Origin: CAVUCE01 sp963739985
Lineage (GTDB): Bacteria; Bacteroidota; Ignavibacteria; Ignavibacteriales; Ignavibacteriaceae
DNA length: 64,000 bases
Assembly: GCA_963739985.1 (NCBI GenBank)
Contig: CAVUCE010000005.1
Span: 186,001 to 250,000 of the forward strand
Reading direction: 5' to 3'
The notes beneath the pieces are model-generated. The model worked only from the letters and a program-made list of their open reading frames with translations, was not told the origin of the DNA and did not search any database. Below, one piece after another: positions 26,088 to 33,653 of the stretch. A program made the translations under genes and the position numbers. How positions within the stretch are numbered: position 1 is the first letter of the stretch; each line of letters begins with the position of its first letter.

Positions 26088-26465
26088 ATGCAAACAGTAA
26101 AAAAGCTTATGATGCTTGCCGTGGCAGTAAGCGACATGCCGAAGGCAAAGGAATTTTATTCTGAAAAACTCGGATTGAAGATTGCATCGGACTACCGCCA
26201 GGACGATGAACATTGGTGGGTAGCGCTTACACTTCCTGAAGGCGGTGTTACAATTACCCTAACAACCTTTCACGGAAATGCGAAGCCAGGTGCAATGACA
26301 CTTTGGCTCGGGACATCAGACATTAAAGCGGCACACAAGGAACTCGGAAGCAAAGGAATCGATATCAGCAAAATCGGAGACGATCTGCACGGTCCGGGAT
26401 CCGGCGTAAAATGGTTTAACTTTAAAGACCCTGACGGCAATCTAATTCACCTTGAACAGTTATAA
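26088..26465 (+). CDS. VOC family protein
   Basis: 125 residues: LAVAVSDMPKAKEFYSEKLGLK at the start, then HWWVALTLPEGG, a WLGTSDIKAAHKEL helix, and KWFNFKDPDGNLIHLEQL at the end. This is a classic glyoxalase/bleomycin-resistance VOC protein; the terminal Glu in IHLEQ is in a usual metal-ligand position. Ribosome site AATAGGAAGGAAT. Its own upstream region shares two sequence blocks with that of the sigma operon, so it may belong to the sigma factor's regulon. Confidence 0.88.
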   Translation: MQTVKKLMMLAVAVSDMPKAKEFYSEKLGLKIASDYRQDDEHWWVALTLPEGGVTITLTTFHGNAKPGAMTLWLGTSDIKAAHKELGSKGIDISKIGDDLHGPGSGVKWFNFKDPDGNLIHLEQL

Positions 26466-26473
26466 ATTCCGAT

Positions 26474-26526
26474 GTTCCGGAGTTAAACTCCGGAACTGAC
26501 TCTGTGCGACAGTTGAACTGTCGCAC
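26474..26526. repeat. Pair of perfect 23-bp palindromes
   Basis: GTTCCGGAGTT-A-AACTCCGGAAC (26474-26496) and GTGCGACAGTT-G-AACTGTCGCAC (26504-26526) each have 11-bp arms and one central base and share the core GTT-N-AAC. They start 8 bp after the VOC stop. Neither is followed by a T-run; an AGGAGG ribosome site comes next instead. They could act as a processing or REP-like element. Confidence 0.75.
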
Positions 26527-26543
26527 AAGGAGGTTCACTAAAA

Positions 26544-26621
26544 ATGAAATCAAGTATTAATCCCGGCGCAGTTGTTCTTCATTATGAAAAGAATGCAAAG
26601 AGTTTTTTTGTGGATAATTAA
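26544..26621 (+). pseudogene. 25-codon stub with strong ribosome site, possible VOC remnant
   Basis: ATG preceded by AAGGAGGTTCACTAAAA opens MKSSINPGAVVLHYEKNAKS and stops after 25 codons. The INPGAVV opening resembles the N-terminus of one VOC subgroup, so this is probably a truncated paralogue, but the match is short and a small real peptide cannot be excluded. Confidence 0.4.
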
Positions 26622-26722
26622 AATTTTTGTAGCCAATTTGATGTTATCTAATAGAAATTTTAACCTTTGTTTTAAACAGTATTTCCCAATTATAAAACAA
26701 ATCAGTTGCATTCTCTAATCTT

Positions 26723-26755
26723 AAAAAGACCATCCGGTTAAGGCTGGTCTTTTTT
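26723..26755. terminator. Bidirectional rho-independent terminator
   Basis: AAAAAGACCA and TGGTCTTTTT pair around a 12-base loop, with a T-run on both strands. It separates the plus-strand enzyme bank from the minus-strand ABC exporter genes that end at 26764. Confidence 0.85.
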
Positions 26756-26763
26756 GCTAATAT

Positions 26764-28524
26764 CTAACTAACTCTTTTTCCCTTCAATAACATATCCATT
26801 GCATCATCAAGTGAACCGGCTCTTATCACCTCTCCTGAATTTACAAAGTAAATCTCATCAGCATTTTCTATAGTATTTAATCTATGAGCAATAATAACTT
26901 TTGTGCTTTCCGGTGGCAGCTTATTCAAAATATTTTCCAAAAGCTGTTCTGTAACCGTGTCAACATTGGCGGTTGCTTCATCAAGTATAAGTAATTGCGG
27001 CTTACGCAATATTGCACGCATAAACGCAATCAACTGTTTTTGTCCAAGACTAATTCCATCTCCGGAAACATCGACTTTTGTATCTAATCCTGATTCAAAT
27101 CTCTCAACTAAATCTTCAAGCCCGGCATCATTTAACGCCGATTTTAACTCACCGTTTGATAAATTTTTATACTTTTCATTTCCGTATAAAATATTATCTC
27201 GAACTGTTCCTGTAAATAGAAAAGGTTCTTGTAAAATAACTCCAATTTTGCTTGTACGTTCTTGTGCCGAATATGTTCTAATATCTTTTCGGTTAAAGAG
27301 AACTTTTCCTTTTGTCGGATCATATAATCTTGCAATTAATGAGGCTGTTGTTGTTTTGCCTCCACCGGTTGGCCCAACAAAAGCATATGTTTTACCTTTT
27401 TCCAGCTCAAAGTTAATTTTATGTAATACTTCTTTACCATTCGGATATGAGAAAGAAACTTCTTTAAACGAAATAAATGAATGTGAAGTTTCATCTTTAT
27501 GATCATTTAAAACCGGAAGATTATTTTCAAGATTAAGTATTTGTAAGATTCTATCCCATCCGGCTAATGCAATCTGGAAGTTTGCCCATAACGATGCAAG
27601 TTGTCTTAGCGGATTATAGAAACTGGTTATGTAAGCTAAAAAACTGATTAAAAGTCCAATTGTAAACTCACCGGTAGCAATCAAATAAATACCAAAAGTT
27701 AGTACAATCATTTGCCCGATGTTTGAAAAAAAAGTGTAGACCGGCATCAATAAATTGTTTGCCAATCCGGCCTTTATTGCCGTACCGTAATTTTCAACAT
27801 TTGATGAGTTAAATCTTTCCCTGAAATAATCCTGCCTATTAAATGCAACTATGACTTTGAAATTATTCAAGCTTTCTTGAACTGTCGAACTCAGACTACC
27901 AACTGATTTTAGGTTATCGGCATTTTTACGTTTAACCCAGGGAGAAATAAATTTTGTAAATATCCATATTATTATTGCAGGCGATAGAGCCGCTGCTCCC
28001 AACGGAAGATTTATTGACAGTAGGAAAATACCCGACCCGATCATTATTAAAATAAATCTAATAAACTGCATTAAAGATTGAGAAAAGAATTGGTTTATTT
28101 TATCGGTGTCGTTGTTTATTCTCGATATCAGATCACCGGCTTTATTTTGATTGAAGAAATCTAACGGCAATTCCTGAAGTTTATTAAAAACATTATTGCG
28201 CAGATTATACAGCATATGTTGTCCAAAAGTACCCATTAACTTGGTTTGTAAATATCCGGCACCAAGCGATATGATATACATTCCAAGAAGAATTATACTG
28301 TAAACAATCACTCCGTGATATTGTTTTGTTTGAACATAATTATCTACGGTGTGCCCAATTATAATTGGTCCAAGTAAGTTTAAGACGGCAGTTACTAACA
28401 TCGCAATAAAAGCGATTATTAGCGTCCGTTTCTCATCAACAATGTTTGTGAGTAAACTTTTAATTGCAGAAAAAGTTGAATTCTTCTCGTTGTCTTTTGC
28501 AATAATATTAAGATTGTAATTCAT
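26764..28524 (-). CDS. ABC exporter subunit B (active ATP site)
   Basis: About 586 residues: six transmembrane helices (about 30-310) and a nucleotide-binding domain (about 340-580). Walker A is GPTGGGKTT, Walker B LLILDEATANVD with the catalytic Glu, and the switch His is in IIAHRLN. The signature motif is degenerate: SLGQKQ instead of SGGQ. It pairs with the upstream subunit to form a heterodimeric exporter with one active and one degenerate site. The start at ATG 28524 overlaps the partner's end by 17 bp; a longer frame to 28563 has no better ribosome site. The substrate is not predictable (lipid or drug export is typical). Confidence 0.88.
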   Translation of the reverse strand: MNYNLNIIAKDNEKNSTFSAIKSLLTNIVDEKRTLIIAFIAMLVTAVLNLLGPIIIGHTVDNYVQTKQYHGVIVYSIILLGMYIISLGAGYLQTKLMGTFGQHMLYNLRNNVFNKLQELPLDFFNQNKAGDLISRINNDTDKINQFFSQSLMQFIRFILIMIGSGIFLLSINLPLGAAALSPAIIIWIFTKFISPWVKRKNADNLKSVGSLSSTVQESLNNFKVIVAFNRQDYFRERFNSSNVENYGTAIKAGLANNLLMPVYTFFSNIGQMIVLTFGIYLIATGEFTIGLLISFLAYITSFYNPLRQLASLWANFQIALAGWDRILQILNLENNLPVLNDHKDETSHSFISFKEVSFSYPNGKEVLHKINFELEKGKTYAFVGPTGGGKTTTASLIARLYDPTKGKVLFNRKDIRTYSAQERTSKIGVILQEPFLFTGTVRDNILYGNEKYKNLSNGELKSALNDAGLEDLVERFESGLDTKVDVSGDGISLGQKQLIAFMRAILRKPQLLILDEATANVDTVTEQLLENILNKLPPESTKVIIAHRLNTIENADEIYFVNSGEVIRAGSLDDAMDMLLKGKRVS

Positions 28525-30256
28525 AGTGGCTTGTACTTCGTTGTGAATTGTAGATCTGAACATATTCAGGGCAGCGTTGCATCAAATCACTATGTTTTCC
28601 GTAGGCAATTATTTCACCTTCCATCAAAAGTATTATTTGATCATAATGTTCTACCGGTGAAATTTTTTGCGTAATTGATACAAGCGTAATACCCGCATAA
28701 TTTTGTGTTACATTCGTTAATATCTTTTGTTCGGTTTGATTATCGACCCTTGCGGTGAAATCATCCAGTAATAAAATATTCGGATTAAGAGCAAGTGCCC
28801 TGGCAAGCATTATTCTTTGTTTTTGTCCGCCGGATAAACTTGTACCTCGCTCCGAAACTACTGTATCTAACTTTTGCGGTAATTCGTTGATAAAATCTTT
28901 TAACTCGGCAGTCTCAATTGCCTTTGCAAGTGATTCATCCGTTACCGTATTGCTGAAAGCAATGTTTTCGCGAAGACTCATATTAAAAATTATACTATCC
29001 TGGAATACGAATCCAATTTGATTATGAAAATTTTCTTTTTTAAAATCAATTATATTATCACCATCATAAATTATCTTTCCCGAATCCGGATTGATCAATC
29101 CGGTTAGTAGATAAAACAATTGGGTTTTCCCCGCGGCTGTTGGACCTATAATTGCGGTTTTTGATCCCGCGTCAATTTTAAATGAAATATCCTTGAGTAC
29201 AGGTTTATCACCGTAGAATACTGAAACTTCCGACAGTTCAATATTTCCTTTTAACTCTTTTACAACCTCTCCTTTATCAATTTTATCAGGCGCCTTCAAA
29301 ACATTGTCTATTCTTTCATATGATGCCGACGCCTGGGCAATAACGTTGCTCATAAATCCTATTACTATAATGGGAAAAATTAAAATGGTAACGTAACTAT
29401 TAAACGCAGCAAAGTTTCCTAATGTCATTGTTCCGTTGATGACAAAATGTCCGCCTAAAGCTAAAATCGATAGTGTTGCTAAATTTGCCACAAAGGTAAT
29501 GACCGGAATTAATGTAGCAAACAATCCAACAATCGATACTCCAAGATTTTTTGCTTCGCCGCTGGCGGATAAAAACTTTTGATATTCTAGCATTTGCGAA
29601 TTTACAACCCGGATTATTGCTGCGCCTAAAATGCTTTCATTAATCACTTTATTCAACCAGTCAATTACTTCACGTGTTTTTTTGAATAAGACACGAACTT
29701 TTTTTAACACAGCAAAAAATGTAAATCCGATTATTGGAATCATGGCAATCACAGTGAGCGCTAATTCCCAGTTGATTGTTAATAAAAGAATGCATGTGCC
29801 GAAAATAATGAATACAGATGATGCTATTGATGCGACAGCCTGGGAGACAAACATTTTCACCGAATCAATATCAGAAGTTAAATTTGTTAATAGCTTAGAA
29901 GGATTAGCCTCTTGAATAAAAGAATAACTTTGGCCTGATATTTTATCCGAGACTTTTTTCCTTAAATCCTTTGCTACTTTTTCAGACGCATAAATTTGCA
30001 CAACACCCTGCAGATATGAAAAAACAAAAATTACAAGTGATGCCGAAAGAAATTCTATAGCAATAATTTTAAAATTGTAACTGCCGCCTGAGTATGTGTC
30101 AATTCCGTGTGAAATAATTTTGGGTATAATAAGATTTGCTCCGTTTCCAAGCAGAGCGAAAAATATCAACAAAACAACCATCTTCATATAAGGTTTTAGT
30201 AAAACCCAAATATTTGGTTTCTCTTTATTGCGATTCATTTTCCCTTTATGGGTCAT
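28508..30256 (-). CDS. ABC exporter subunit A (degenerate ATP site)
   Basis: 582 residues with six transmembrane helices (about 20-310) and an ATPase domain (about 340-570). Its signature LSGGQKQR is canonical. Walker A is GPTAAGKT, Walker B ends LLLDDFTARVD with Asp in place of the catalytic Glu, and the switch His is replaced by Gln (SITQKIS). The defects complement those of subunit B, as in TM287/288-type and TmrAB-type heterodimers. ATG 30256 lacks a ribosome site; ATG 30238 follows AAAGGG closely and may be the true start. It is the first gene of a two-gene operon. Confidence 0.88.
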   Translation of the reverse strand: MTHKGKMNRNKEKPNIWVLLKPYMKMVVLLIFFALLGNGANLIIPKIISHGIDTYSGGSYNFKIIAIEFLSASLVIFVFSYLQGVVQIYASEKVAKDLRKKVSDKISGQSYSFIQEANPSKLLTNLTSDIDSVKMFVSQAVASIASSVFIIFGTCILLLTINWELALTVIAMIPIIGFTFFAVLKKVRVLFKKTREVIDWLNKVINESILGAAIIRVVNSQMLEYQKFLSASGEAKNLGVSIVGLFATLIPVITFVANLATLSILALGGHFVINGTMTLGNFAAFNSYVTILIFPIIVIGFMSNVIAQASASYERIDNVLKAPDKIDKGEVVKELKGNIELSEVSVFYGDKPVLKDISFKIDAGSKTAIIGPTAAGKTQLFYLLTGLINPDSGKIIYDGDNIIDFKKENFHNQIGFVFQDSIIFNMSLRENIAFSNTVTDESLAKAIETAELKDFINELPQKLDTVVSERGTSLSGGQKQRIMLARALALNPNILLLDDFTARVDNQTEQKILTNVTQNYAGITLVSITQKISPVEHYDQIILLMEGEIIAYGKHSDLMQRCPEYVQIYNSQRSTSHYELQS

Positions 30257-30616
30257 ATTAATATTCTATTTTTTTTTGAGATTAGAAAAATACACAAATA
30301 AGTAATTTAGATTTACCTTAAATCGGTGAATTACGGAAAGCTATCGGTAAAACTACGGTACCTAAATTCCGGATATGAAATTTAATTCTTAATAATATAA
30401 GATTTGTGCCCGGAGTTACTTATAGATTTTCTCAATACATTCTATTACAATTATTAAACGTTGAATTTTTATGTTTAGTTCACAAAAGTATTTTTATAAA
30501 TTAATCTTTTATTAAATTAGTGTGAATTTATAATTTCAATAAATTATCCAGCTAAATATTATTTTCCGGCTCATTTTAAGTGCACATTTCTTAATCAACA
30601 AATAGAATTTATTACT
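30257..30616. other. Intergenic region between divergent genes (360 bp)
   Basis: The spacer must hold promoters for the ABC operon (leftward) and the TMEM175-like gene (rightward). It is AT-rich. I found no long inverted repeat, no convincing gene and no clear TTG/TAnnTTTG pair. Confidence 0.5.
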
Positions 30617-31208
30617 ATGGGAAAAAATAGGCTTGAAGCATTTAGTGATGGCGTAATTGCTATTATAATAACAATAATGGTCCTTGAATTGAGAGCACCC
30701 CATGGAACTGATTTATCTGATTTGCGCCCGTTACTACCAACTTTTTTAAGTTACATTTTAAGTTTTATATATCTGGGAATATACTGGAATAACCATCATC
30801 ATATGCTGCATACTATTAAAATTGTAAGCGGTAATATTCTTTGGGCGAATTTGCATTTACTTTTTTGGTTATCGCTGATTCCATTTGTAACCGGATGGAT
30901 GGGAGAAAACCATTTTGCACCCGGACCGGTTTCGCTTTATGGTTTTATTTTGCTTATGGCGGCAGTCTCATACTTCATTTTACAGAAATCAATTTTGAAT
31001 AAACATGGTAAAGAATCAATTTTAGCGATTGCAATTGGCAAGGATTTAAAAGGGGAAAATCTCTCCCGTACTTTATATTATTGCAATTCCGTTAGCTTTT
31101 TTAAACCAATGGGTATCGGGATCGATTTATGTTTTTGTAGCTCTAATGTGGCTCATTCCGGATAAAAGAATAGAACGTGTTGTATATGACAAAAAAAAGA
31201 GTGATTAA
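30617..31208 (+). pseudogene. TMEM175-like (DUF1211) K+ channel, frameshifted near 3' end
   Basis: The first 150 residues follow the DUF1211 pattern: the RLEAFSDGVIAIIITIMVLEL signature (with F-S-D at about 9-11), HHHMLHTI, and multiple helices. At G4 31052-31055 one extra G shifts the frame. With three G the protein would continue KGKISPVLYIIAIPLAFLNQ to a TAA at 31206-31208, giving about 196 residues, normal for prokaryotic TMEM175 tetrameric cation channels. As written it ends in unrelated residues at 31165. A sequencing or assembly error in the G-run is quite possible. Confidence 0.8.
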
Positions 31209-31219
31209 TAACCACTCTT
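31197..31219. terminator. Terminator between convergent genes
   Basis: AAGAGTG and CACTCTT pair around a 9-base loop. Read leftward it is followed by TTTTTT, so it mainly ends the YceI operon. Read rightward a T8 run follows about 9 bases later. Confidence 0.7.
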
Positions 31220-31252
31220 CAATAATCTCTTTTTTTTCTGAAACTTTTATAG

Positions 31253-31894
31253 TTAAAATTTATTTGTTCCAACTATGTTAACTTTTACATCAACAATATT
31301 AGCAACTCGTTTGCCCAACATTATGCTATCCATTCCGTAGTCTGCAATTTTAACCTTGAACTCGGCTTGAACTCCTAACAAATCACCCGGTTCTCGTTTT
31401 AGTGTTTCTTGATTTTCATCTAAATATATTATTGTAGCGTGTATCGGGATTAATTTAGTAACTCCGTGACAAGTGAAATTTCCTTCAATTTTTAATTTTA
31501 ATTTATTGTCTGCTATTTTTTGTATAGAATCAACTTTTACTATTTTGAAAGAAATCTCAGGATATTTTTCAGCATCAAGCCATTCAGAAGAAACCAAATG
31601 TTGATCTCTTTTTTTGATACCGGTATTTATCGTTGCCGTAGCAATACTTATTTTTCCTTTCAACGTAGATTTTACATCTTTAACATCAAACGAAACCTTT
31701 CCTGAAATATCATTCGTCAAGCCGGTAAAATCTTCAAAAGGAGTTGTGCTAAAAAACGTAGCCTGATTTCTTCCTTTATCGTCTTTGAAAGAAAAGGTTT
31801 GAACTCCGGATGCTTTTACATTAAAACTTTGTGCAAAAACAGAGATGCTAAAAAGTAAAATTGCGCTTAAAATAGAGAAGTTTTTTTTCATCAT
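31253..31894 (-). CDS. YceI family periplasmic protein
   Basis: 213 residues: signal peptide (about 1-22, ending SVFAQ) followed by a YceI lipocalin-like barrel with GKVSFDVKDVKSTLKGKISI, HLVSSEWLDAEKYPEISF, KIEGNFTCHGVTK and GVQAEFKVKIADYGMDSI. YceI proteins bind isoprenoid-like lipids in the periplasm. It starts at ATG 31894, overlapping the upstream gene's stop (ATGA), so the two are coupled. Confidence 0.9.
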   Translation of the reverse strand: MMKKNFSILSAILLFSISVFAQSFNVKASGVQTFSFKDDKGRNQATFFSTTPFEDFTGLTNDISGKVSFDVKDVKSTLKGKISIATATINTGIKKRDQHLVSSEWLDAEKYPEISFKIVKVDSIQKIADNKLKLKIEGNFTCHGVTKLIPIHATIIYLDENQETLKREPGDLLGVQAEFKVKIADYGMDSIMLGKRVANIVDVKVNIVGTNKF

Positions 31895-32166
31895 TTATTT
31901 TCCTTAGATGTATTTCTGAACCAAAAAAAGAATACTAAAGTTCCTAAAATTATTATACCGCTAAATAAGGCTGTTAAATCTAAACCCCAAATAAACTTAT
32001 TCTGCCAAACACTAAATGTTGTACCAAAAAGTTCATCTTTTTTTTGAATAAGAATCTTAGTCTTTGTAAATATCTCAAGCCCGCTGAAAATCCAGGTTAT
32101 CACAGTAGAGACTATGATAACTAAACCAATTGATATAGTTGTCTTCTGTTTAATATTAATAGACAT
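31891..32166 (-). CDS. Small two-helix membrane protein upstream of YceI gene
   Basis: 91 residues with hydrophobic segments at about 10-30 and 62-85, separated by a charged loop (FTKTKILIQKKDELF). I do not recognise a family. The 4-bp ATGA overlap with the YceI gene shows they are translated together, so it may work with the lipid-binding protein at the inner membrane. Confidence 0.6.
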   Translation of the reverse strand: MSINIKQKTTISIGLVIIVSTVITWIFSGLEIFTKTKILIQKKDELFGTTFSVWQNKFIWGLDLTALFSGIIILGTLVFFFWFRNTSKENK

Positions 32167-32390
32167 AAAAAAGATAAATTGTTGTGTTAAAATTTAATGA
32201 GCTATAGAAAAGTAAAAATTTGTCTGTTTTGTACCCTGAGATTTGAAAATAATTTGATCAAATGTAAACCATTCATTATTAATTAAAAAGAGATTAAATA
32301 CTGCTTGAGATAAAAAACACAAAAAAATAATTCCAAACTCTTTTTTGTACTATTGATTAGAGTTATTTTTAATTAAATAAAAAAAAGATT

Positions 32391-33590
32391 ATGATTTACG
32401 ATATTACAATTATTGGCGGTGGAATTATCGGAAATGCAACCGCGCTGAAACTTCTAAAGACAAACAATTTTAAAATTTTAGTAATCGAAGCTGAGAATAA
32501 ACTTGCTGCACACCAAACCGGAAACAATAGCGGAGTTATTCATTCAGGACTTTATTACAAACCAGGCTCTTTAAAAGCGCAAAATTGTGTAAACGGCAGA
32601 AACTTGATGTATCAATTTTGTGAAGAGAATAATATAAGTCATGATAAATGCGGAAAAATAGTTGTTGCCTTAACAAAGGATGAAATTACCGCGCTCGATG
32701 AGTTGGAAAGACGAGGAATTGCAAATGGATTAAAAGGTTTAAGGAGATTAAAAAAAGAAGAGTTAAAAGAATATGAACCTCATGTAAACGGGATTGAAGG
32801 ATTGCACGTTCCTGAGACCGGAATTGTGGATTATATTCAAGTAACTGAAACCTATGCAAAAAAAATATCTGAAGCCGGCGGAGAGATAAGAACCGGAACC
32901 AGGTTTATTTCTGTTGTTAAAGAAAGTGATCGGTTGATACTTCAAACAAATAAGGGAGAAATCCTTACAAAGTTTCTTGTAAATTGTGGAGGACTTCAAT
33001 CGGATAGAATTGCCCGGATTTGTGGTGTGGATCCAAAATTACAAATAGTTCCTTTCCGCGGAGAGTATTATAAAATCAAAAAAGAAAAAGAGCATTTGGT
33101 AAATAATCTCATTTACCCTGTCCCCGATCCAAAGTTTCCTTTTCTCGGTGTTCATTTTACAAGGATGATTCACGGCGGAATTGAAGCGGGACCAAATGCT
33201 GTGCTTGCTTTCAAGCGTGAAGGTTATTACCATAAAGATTTTTCAGTTAAAGATGTATCCCAAATGATTTCGTATAGTGGTTTTTGGAAAATGGCTGCTA
33301 AACATTATAGAATGGGATTTCACGAATTTCATCGTTCTTTAAGTCAAACAGCTTTTGTTGATGCACTAAAAAAGCTTATTCCGGAAATAGATTATAACGA
33401 TGTTTATCGGGAAGGTGCTGGCGTGCGTGCACAAGCTCTGGAATCGGATGGTAAATTAGTTGATGATTTTAGAATTGTTGAATCAGATAGAATGATTCAT
33501 GTTTTAAACGCTCCTTCACCGGCCGCAACAGCTTCTTTAAGTATTGGCGAAACGATTGCAAAGAAAGTAAAAGATAATTTTAATAAATAA
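32391..33590 (+). CDS. lhgO: L-2-hydroxyglutarate oxidase
   Basis: 399 residues of a DAO-type flavoprotein. The N-terminal FAD-binding motif is ITIIGGGIIGNATALKLL. Family landmarks follow: HQTGNNSGVIHSGLYYKPGSLKA, IVPFRGEYYKI, NLIYPVPDPKFPFLGVHFT and the C-terminal VLNAPSPAATASLSIGETI. The enzyme oxidises L-2-hydroxyglutarate to 2-oxoglutarate, passing electrons to the membrane quinone pool. Length is as expected. There is only an A-rich leader and no strong ribosome site. Monocistronic. Confidence 0.92.
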   Translation: MIYDITIIGGGIIGNATALKLLKTNNFKILVIEAENKLAAHQTGNNSGVIHSGLYYKPGSLKAQNCVNGRNLMYQFCEENNISHDKCGKIVVALTKDEITALDELERRGIANGLKGLRRLKKEELKEYEPHVNGIEGLHVPETGIVDYIQVTETYAKKISEAGGEIRTGTRFISVVKESDRLILQTNKGEILTKFLVNCGGLQSDRIARICGVDPKLQIVPFRGEYYKIKKEKEHLVNNLIYPVPDPKFPFLGVHFTRMIHGGIEAGPNAVLAFKREGYYHKDFSVKDVSQMISYSGFWKMAAKHYRMGFHEFHRSLSQTAFVDALKKLIPEIDYNDVYREGAGVRAQALESDGKLVDDFRIVESDRMIHVLNAPSPAATASLSIGETIAKKVKDNFNK

Positions 33591-33592
33591 AA

Positions 33593-33616
33593 AAGGGAGC
33601 ATTTTGCAGCTCCCTT
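33593..33616. terminator. Terminator between lhgO and the beta-helix gene
   Basis: AAGGGAGC and GCTCCCTT pair around ATTTTGCA. Read leftward it is followed by TTTT, so it chiefly ends the minus-strand operon, and it may also stop lhgO transcripts. Confidence 0.75.
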
Positions 33617-33653
33617 CAACTAGCTTAACATCTAAGAAATATTCGATTTGATA

